A stretch of DNA of 42,385 nt from NCBI GenBank assembly GCA_002361625.1, contig DETL01000024.1, forward strand, positions 1-42,385, written 5' to 3'. This DNA comes from Bacteroidales bacterium UBA3289. Its GTDB lineage: Bacteria; Bacteroidota; Bacteroidia; Bacteroidales; UBA932. Below are positions 35,001 to 39,829 of this stretch, one piece after another. The position numbers and the translations under genes were made by a program. The first letter of the stretch is position 1. The number at the start of each line of letters is the position of its first letter. The notes beneath the pieces are model-generated. The model was not told where the DNA came from. It did not search any database and saw only the letters and a program-made list of their open reading frames with translations.

Positions 35001-35945
35001 GGCCTCGGTCTCCCCTACGCCCGGAGCCTCGCGGCACTGCACGGCGGCACGCTGGTGCTGGACCGTTCCGTCCCGGATTTCAATTCCTTCGTCCTGGAAC
35101 TTCCTGTCCATCAGGAAGGAAGCGTGGAAATCCATTCCGCCCGCACGGCCGGGGAATCCGACGAAGCCCCTTCCACCTACGACAACCTGCACCACACCAT
35201 CCTCATCGTGGAGGATGATCCGGAGATGCGCGGGTATCTGGCGAAAGAACTGGCGGAGGATTACAACATCCTCGTCGCCGCCAACGGCGAGGACGCGCTG
35301 GGACTGCTGGAGAAGGAGCGCATTGACCTGGTGGTCAGCGACATCATGATGCCGGGCATCGACGGCGTAGCCCTGTGCAACCGGATCAAGTCCACGACGG
35401 AATACTGTCACATTCCGGTCATCCTCCTGACGGCCGCCGTGGGCATGGAAACCCGCATGGAAACCCTTGCCGCGGGAGCCGACGGCTATATCGAGAAACC
35501 GTTCTCCATCGAACTCCTGCAGGCCAATATCGCCAACCTGTTCAAGAACCGGGAGATCGCGAACCGCCAGTTCACCCAGTCCCCGCTCACCCATTTCAAT
35601 TCGATGGTAACGGGCGGCATGGACCAGGAATTCATGGAGAAGCTCCATGGGGTGGTCATGAAGCACCTCGCGGAACCGGACCTGGGCATCGAGACGCTCA
35701 CGACGGAACTCGGCGCCAGCAAATCCACCCTTTACCGGAAGGTGACGGCCGGTACGGGGCTCAATGTCAACGAATACATCCGGGTGTGCCGGCTCAAGCA
35801 GGCGGCCGAGATGCTGGCCAGCCGCCGCTACCGCGTGAGCGAAGTCGCGTATCTGACGGGATTCTCGTCGCCGTCCTACTTCGCGACCTGCTTCCAGAAG
35901 CAGTTCAACATGACGCCTTCCGCCTTCGTGAAGAACTTAAAGTAG
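32049..35945 (+). CDS. Hybrid two-component system sensor-regulator (HTCS)
   Basis: A 1298-residue one-protein signalling system controlling the PUL. A signal peptide (about 1-20) precedes a periplasmic sensor of repeated Reg_prop propeller blades (for example YSTDDGLPDNSVRAIFQDSDG, LWVGTYGNGIWTG). A Y_Y_Y domain (about 675-745) and one transmembrane helix (about 750-773) follow. The cytoplasmic part has HisKA with His810 in FFTNITHEIRTPLS, HATPase_c (NLLSNACKYGGG, GTGLGLPYARSLA), a receiver with Asp1098 (DLVVSDIMMPG) and an AraC-type HTH (about 1190-1298, YRVSEVAYLTGFSSPSYFATCF). Binding of xylo-oligosaccharide in the periplasm would activate the divergent susC operon. It starts at ATG 32049; the upstream open frame is non-coding. 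Confidence 0.96.
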   Translation: MKRVLFFTLLIVLSLAAKAQDTPFRFRNYSTDDGLPDNSVRAIFQDSDGLIWLCTREGICMYDGLHFKPLEDPSCDILNGLALALAEDRQHHLWFITTRGIGYLDLSTGETRTVHRNASGVVVGAGDIAVDRSGMVWFADEDIYCWDPSAGRLTDYSALAQFRSNTVEADSNGAVWFLSSRGDLYRFQARSSRFERVRDGAGEVFSRQDLVSDGAGHILSSVPGGLVLQTDIFTNASSVRYRTEGGEIRCIVPGPDGSCSLGTDRGLIFLDGDQVRYHTHDRTNPESVAGEDIWSMLRDRQGNLWVGLFYNGLSLLRNPQDLVTRHLGRREGGDLRGSMIRPVVTVDDRHILCGAEDGGLSLLDLTDNSVEDLTFPGPEGGTLNIQGLSLEGNDLWIATFGNGVYRMDFPRRKVSKNYLPGLSAACVLNTRSGELYVGTTAGLYRYDRAADRFDPCPETGGDFVHALFEDSLGNLWVGTYGNGIWTGKAGELRHFTRDSETGLTSDYITCIREDSRNRLWVLTETGGACYAGLLEIRDGNFRFRNISRRNGLTASITCGIQEDLDRVLWLTTTHGIVKLDPDDLSVREVYLEEDGKLVNQYSYGSACSTSSGQLFFGTSRGLVGFTPGDRTGREALKLYITDISVSGPGGTFPVTEKGKSTLRTGKISIRYQDLSSLTLHYAAPDFQSSRVGMFRTVLEGKRKSIQSLSSSGETTYTDLAPGKYRFQVSGVGARKHASRTLEIEIVPPFYVSKVALAVYALLFLALLLLIARQWDYFRQLKMSREMERVQVQTQKELYDAKINFFTNITHEIRTPLSLIKMPLDKIISSGNYTEGNRQELLTMQANADRLLSLINQLLDLRKMEKQEIKPVFVSNDLTALVRKACDRFVPMAKDQHIDLEIRLPETSCPVDCAEEMVEKILGNLLSNACKYGGGQIIVSLEPVPQQERVRIRVDSDGERIPEDDAERIFEKFFQSGSARAGQGTGLGLPYARSLAALHGGTLVLDRSVPDFNSFVLELPVHQEGSVEIHSARTAGESDEAPSTYDNLHHTILIVEDDPEMRGYLAKELAEDYNILVAANGEDALGLLEKERIDLVVSDIMMPGIDGVALCNRIKSTTEYCHIPVILLTAAVGMETRMETLAAGADGYIEKPFSIELLQANIANLFKNREIANRQFTQSPLTHFNSMVTGGMDQEFMEKLHGVVMKHLAEPDLGIETLTTELGASKSTLYRKVTAGTGLNVNEYIRVCRLKQAAEMLASRRYRVSEVAYLTGFSSPSYFATCFQKQFNMTPSAFVKNLK

Positions 35946-36062
35946 TCCCCGGAAGGTTTCTCCCCAGATGAGGTAGCCGGTGTTGCCGGCAATGGTCCCT
36001 TCGTTCTGGCCCCAGAGGAAGGGCCAGGACGAGACCGCATCATTCGGGGAAATAATCGATCC
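35937..36062 (-). pseudogene. Possible C-terminal remnant of an unidentified protein
   Basis: In the +1 frame relative to the CE15 gene, the minus strand downstream of its stop reads as protein-like sequence of about 40 residues (SSWPFLWGQNEGTIAGNTGY followed by LIWGETFRGLL) ending in TAA inside the last codons of the HTCS gene. There is no start codon of its own. It could be the tail of a gene displaced by the CE15 gene, a frameshifted extension, or chance in GC-rich DNA. No family is recognised. Confidence 0.3.
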
Positions 36063-37248
36063 AGGGGGTCAGGTCCATGCCTTCATACATCGGGGCTTTC
36101 CGGATGCGGGTGTCCGTGTCCGGAAGGCCCAGCAGGAACTTGTCCAGATAGGCTTCCACCTCCGGGTATTGGGATTCCGGCAGGAGGCAGTGCGGATGGC
36201 CGTCCACGATGGACCAGCCCATCCGGTCGCCGACGCCGAAACGGTCCCAGACCGTCAGGGCGGCGTTCACGGACACGTACATGGACGGGTCCGCCAGCCA
36301 CTTGTAATCGGGATTTCCGAGCAGCAGGAGCGCCCGGGGAAAGACCATCGCACAGAGGGCATGGCGGTCATAGGGGATGTACTCCTCACGATCGGAGAAG
36401 GTGTCGCGAAAGCTTTCCTTGAACCAGTGGTAATCCGTATGTTCCAGGTCCTCGACTCCTTCCAGGGTATGGGAGACGCGCCACGCCGCTGCTCCGCCGC
36501 CGCCCGGTTCCTGGGCGATGACCAGGGCGACCCGCTCGTCGAAGGCCCCGCACATCAGGGCCATCTTGCCGGCATAGGAGCAGCCGGTCACGCCGATGTG
36601 CCGGGTGTCGATCCTCGTTTTCTCTGGCCCCAGTTGCTGCAGACCGTCCAGCAGGCGGCTGAAGCCCCAGGCCCATTCGATGTAGGCTCCGTTCTCCCGC
36701 AAGTCCGGGAACAGCCGGTCGAAGGCGTAGGCGCCCCGGTCGTCCCGGGGACCGAACTGGCCGTAGTTCGTCACTTGCCGCTCGTTGAAATTCATCGTCG
36801 CGACGGGACGGTCCACGAGCAGCACCGGCGGCAGAGTAATGAAACTGGCCCCGATGAGGAGGGGGAACGGTCCCTCCCCCTCCGGATAATGGATGACGGC
36901 GGACAGGGAGAGGTTTTCCTTCCCGACGGTCACATCGACCCGGAGCGTGTCCCCGTCCATCCGGGCCTGCACCGGCTGCGGGGCGGGTTTCACGCCCAGT
37001 TCATGGAACTGTAACTGCGTGGCGATTTCCGCACGGCGCGCCGGCCAGTCCCGGAAACTTTTCACGCGGGAGCCGTCGGCAAAGACCAGCGGGTTAGGCA
37101 GCATGGACACGGGTTCGTCCAGGCCATTCGGGTTCCAGTCGGGAATCGCAAAGACGGCAGCGGGATTCTCGGCGTCATACACCAGAGGGATCTCCGTCCG
37201 GCAGGACAGGGCGAGGACGGGAACGAGCAACAGCAATAGAGGTTTCAT
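36040..37248 (-). CDS. CE15 glucuronoyl esterase lipoprotein
   Basis: A 402-residue alpha/beta hydrolase predicted to cleave the ester between lignin alcohols and 4-O-methyl-glucuronic acid of xylan. The lipoprotein signal ends in LVPVLALSCRTE (Cys about 16). The nucleophile elbow GVTGCSYAGK (Ser224) corresponds to the GCSRxGK motif of CE15, followed by the conserved FDERVALVIAQEPGGGGAAAW and the catalytic His in DGHPHCLLP. An N-terminal LPNPLVFADGSRVKSFRDW block is also typical of the bacterial members. I start it at ATG 37248 because the signal peptide begins there. It is divergent from the GH67 gene, its functional partner in uronic acid removal, and ends in TGA. Confidence 0.9.
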   Translation of the reverse strand: MKPLLLLLVPVLALSCRTEIPLVYDAENPAAVFAIPDWNPNGLDEPVSMLPNPLVFADGSRVKSFRDWPARRAEIATQLQFHELGVKPAPQPVQARMDGDTLRVDVTVGKENLSLSAVIHYPEGEGPFPLLIGASFITLPPVLLVDRPVATMNFNERQVTNYGQFGPRDDRGAYAFDRLFPDLRENGAYIEWAWGFSRLLDGLQQLGPEKTRIDTRHIGVTGCSYAGKMALMCGAFDERVALVIAQEPGGGGAAAWRVSHTLEGVEDLEHTDYHWFKESFRDTFSDREEYIPYDRHALCAMVFPRALLLLGNPDYKWLADPSMYVSVNAALTVWDRFGVGDRMGWSIVDGHPHCLLPESQYPEVEAYLDKFLLGLPDTDTRIRKAPMYEGMDLTPWIDYFPE

Positions 37249-37301
37249 CCGGATACAGTTTGACAGTGGCAAGTTACGACGATTCCGCCGCCCGGGCTTG
37301 C

Positions 37302-37320
37302 AAGGATGTTGCAAATCCTT
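37302..37320. promoter_or_regulatory. Small hairpin in the CE15/GH67 divergent region
   Basis: AAGGAT (37302-37307) pairs with ATCCTT (37315-37320) around GTTGCAA. It lies in the 150-nt gap between two divergent PUL genes and might be an operator; the evidence is weak. Confidence 0.25.
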
Positions 37321-37372
37321 TCAGTTTTGGTACAGGTTGACTTCCCAGCGCCCCATTTCCGAAGGAAAAGTG

Positions 37373-37380
37373 TATCTTTG
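37373..37380 (+). promoter_or_regulatory. -7 box of the GH67 gene
   Basis: TATCTTTG is a perfect -7 match 18 nt before the ATG at 37399. No -33 TTTG is seen at 19-21 nt, as is common for activator-dependent promoters. Confidence 0.5.
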
Positions 37381-37398
37381 TGTCAAAGCAAGAACGCA

Positions 37399-39414
37399 AT
37401 GCGCAGCATCCATCCATTGACCCTTCTCGCGGGAATCCTCCTTCTTTCCGCCTGCACGGCTCCGGTAAAGCCGGTGGAACAGGACGGGAGCGGACTCTGG
37501 CTCGCCGCCGGCCGTCCGGTCGCTGAAATCCGGGCCTCCGTGGAAACCGGAATCGACACCACCCTCGCCGCCGAGGGATTCCATATCTACGACACCGGCG
37601 GGATCCGCCATGTCGATGGCGGCTCCGAGGCCGGGCTCCGGTACGGCCTGTACGCCCTGCAGCGGGCGGAGGTGACGGGACAGGATGGCCCGGGCATGGA
37701 CCTCAGGGAGAAACCCTTCTACGACATCCGCATCCTCAACCACTGGGACAACCTGGACGACAGCGTAGAACGCGGGTATGCCGGGAAATCCATGTGGGAG
37801 TGGACTTCGCCGGAGATTCCGGAGGAGCGCATCCGGCATTACGGGGAGTTGTGCGCTTCCATCGGCCTGAACGGGGCCGTCCTCAACAACGTGAACGCCA
37901 ATCCTTTGATCCTGGATGCGGCCCATATCGCCCGGGTGGCGTCCATCGCGGACATTCTCCGGGAGTACGGCATCCGCACGTACCTGTCCATCCAGTGGGC
38001 CTCCCCTATCCGGCTAGACGGCCTGGGGAGCGGCGACCCCTTGGATCCCGCCGTCCGGGCGTGGTGGAAAGCCAAGGCCGATGAGATCTATGCGGCCATC
38101 CCCGATTTCGGCGGCTTCCTGGTGAAGGCCAATTCCGAAGGCCAGACCGGCCCGCTGGACTACGGCCGCACCCATGCCGACGGGGCCAACATGCTCGCCG
38201 AGGCCTTGAAGCCCCACGGCGGCATCGTCATGTGGCGCGCCTTCGTATATAACCCCCAGAGCCCCGACCGGGCGAACCAGGCCATGGAGGAATTCCTCCC
38301 CCTGGACGGGGCCTTCGCAGACAACGTGATCATCCAGGTGAAGAACGGGCCGGTGGATTTCCAGCCCCGGGAGCCCTTCAGCCCGCTGTTCGGGAAAATG
38401 AAGAAGACTCCGCTCGCCATCGAACTCCAGATCACGCAGGAATACCTGGGCTTTTCCAACCACCTCGCCTATCACGGCACCACCTGGGAAGAATGCCTGA
38501 AGGCCGATACCTACCGCGACGGACCGGGCTGCCCCGTTTCCCACACGGTGAAAGCCATCGCCGGAGTCGCCAATACGGGCCAGGATCCGAACTTCTGCGG
38601 CTACGTGTTCGCCCAGGCCAACTGGTACGCTTTCGGGCGGCTCGCCTGGAATCCGGACCTGACGGCGGAGCAGATTGCCGACGAATGGGTCCGACAGACC
38701 TTCCTCAAGCCTGAGGGCCTGACGGATAAGCAGTTCGGGGACCGGTTCATCAAGCCCGTCAGCAAGATCCTGATGGAATCCCGCGAAGCCGTGGTGAACT
38801 ATGAGATGCCCCTGGGGCTGCACCACCTGTTCGGCGGGACGCATTACGGCCCGGGTCCGTGGGAGATCCTCGGCCGCCCGGACTGGTGCCCACGCTACTA
38901 CCACCAGGCCGACAGCGCCGGCATCGGCTTCGACCGGACGCGCAGCGGCTCCGGCAACGTGGACCAGTACAACGAGCCCCTCGCATCGACCTATAACTCC
39001 GTGGAAACCTGCCCGGAGAACCTCCTGCTGTGGTTCCATCACCTGCCGTGGGACCACCGGATGGCTTCCGGACGCACGCTGTGGGAAGAGATCTGCCTGC
39101 ACTATGACGACGGCATCCAGGCCGTGGATGGTTTCGCGCAGACTTGGGAAGGGCTGAAGCCGTATGTCTCCCCGCAACTTTGGGAAGAGACGGCGGAGAA
39201 ACTCGCCATCCAGGCCGCCGACGCCCGCTGGTGGCGCGACGCCTGCGTGGGCTATTTCCAGCGCGCCTCCGGACTTCCCCTCCCGTCGGGCGTCGAGCCG
39301 TTGGGAACGCCCATCGATTCGCTCATCTTCCGCACCGTCGCATCGGACGAGCTGGGCATGCCCATCCACGACGCGGAGCACCGGCCGGTGCTTCTGCCGC
39401 CGGACCGGCCATAG
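37399..39414 (+). CDS. GH67 alpha-glucuronidase lipoprotein
   Basis: A 671-residue enzyme that removes (4-O-methyl-)glucuronic acid from the non-reducing end of xylo-oligosaccharides. A lipoprotein signal ends in LLLSACTAP (Cys about residue 18). An N-terminal beta domain is followed by the barrel starting near YDIRILNHWDNLDDSVERGY. Catalytic residues fit the family: Glu247 in VKANSEGQTGP (acid), Asp320 in KNGPVDFQPREPFSPLFG and Glu348 in LQITQEYLGF (the base pair). The C-terminal helical dimerisation domain contains the WDHRMASGRTLWEEI and ADARWWRDACVGYFQ blocks. It starts at ATG 37399, since the lipoprotein signal begins there, and ends in TAG. No gene follows in the same operon except the recoded frame 415 nt later. 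Confidence 0.95.
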   Translation: MRSIHPLTLLAGILLLSACTAPVKPVEQDGSGLWLAAGRPVAEIRASVETGIDTTLAAEGFHIYDTGGIRHVDGGSEAGLRYGLYALQRAEVTGQDGPGMDLREKPFYDIRILNHWDNLDDSVERGYAGKSMWEWTSPEIPEERIRHYGELCASIGLNGAVLNNVNANPLILDAAHIARVASIADILREYGIRTYLSIQWASPIRLDGLGSGDPLDPAVRAWWKAKADEIYAAIPDFGGFLVKANSEGQTGPLDYGRTHADGANMLAEALKPHGGIVMWRAFVYNPQSPDRANQAMEEFLPLDGAFADNVIIQVKNGPVDFQPREPFSPLFGKMKKTPLAIELQITQEYLGFSNHLAYHGTTWEECLKADTYRDGPGCPVSHTVKAIAGVANTGQDPNFCGYVFAQANWYAFGRLAWNPDLTAEQIADEWVRQTFLKPEGLTDKQFGDRFIKPVSKILMESREAVVNYEMPLGLHHLFGGTHYGPGPWEILGRPDWCPRYYHQADSAGIGFDRTRSGSGNVDQYNEPLASTYNSVETCPENLLLWFHHLPWDHRMASGRTLWEEICLHYDDGIQAVDGFAQTWEGLKPYVSPQLWEETAEKLAIQAADARWWRDACVGYFQRASGLPLPSGVEPLGTPIDSLIFRTVASDELGMPIHDAEHRPVLLPPDRP

Positions 39415-39829
39415 GATTATTTCACAGGGACTTCCTTATAAGGATCCACCCCGGCGAGTTCGCAGAGATAGAGGTAGATTAGGGCTATCCGCTGATTTGT
39501 TTGGATTTACGAAGAAGACTCCTTATATTTGAAGAAATGAACCGGGCGGGATGCGTCCGGGAGACGTTCCGAAAGGGCTGTGGCCGCGACTAGCGTTTGT
39601 CTGCGTTCAGGACGCGGCTTCCGAAGAGGACAGACCGGGAGGGAAGCGTGCAAGGACGGGGAATGGAAAGCGGGCTGTATTACGCTGGATAGGGATATCC
39701 AGGCAAGTCAGCCTGGCTGCCGTCCGAAGACAAGCACAGGGAGTTATCTTCCCTCCGCAAGGGGTCTTGTTCCTGATCCCCGGAAGATCGTTTCCGCAGG
39801 GCATTCCATCCAAAACATTTGTGAAGATT
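39415..39829. other. 415-nt gap: promoter and structured GC-rich leader or ncRNA
   Basis: No convincing standard gene is seen. After a promoter at 39500-39531, the stretch 39538-39829 is rich in short perfect stems. GCCGCG pairs with CGCGGC around 39583-39618, GTCTG pairs with CAGAC near 39600-39634, CCAGGC pairs with GCCTGG near 39699-39716, and AGGGA pairs with TCCCT near 39738-39754. GGAATG near 39661 can pair with CATTCC near 39802. I do not recognise RNase P, tmRNA or SRP RNA. It is either a long 5' leader of the following frame or an independent structured RNA. Confidence 0.45.
39500..39531 (+). promoter_or_regulatory. Well-formed Bacteroidetes promoter upstream of the recoded gene
   Basis: TTTG at 39500-39503, a spacer of 20 nt and TATATTTG at 39524-39531 match the Bacteroidetes sigma-factor consensus at both boxes and in spacing. 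Transcription would start near 39538, giving a leader of about 290 nt before the ATG at 39830. It is the best promoter match in the window. Confidence 0.65.

Noticed and set aside
39532..39829. RNase P RNA, tmRNA or SRP RNA in the leader region
   Set aside because: Although GC-rich and stem-rich, it lacks the conserved core sequences of these RNAs that I could look for, such as the RNase P GAGGAAAGUCC-type block and the tmRNA terminal acceptor.
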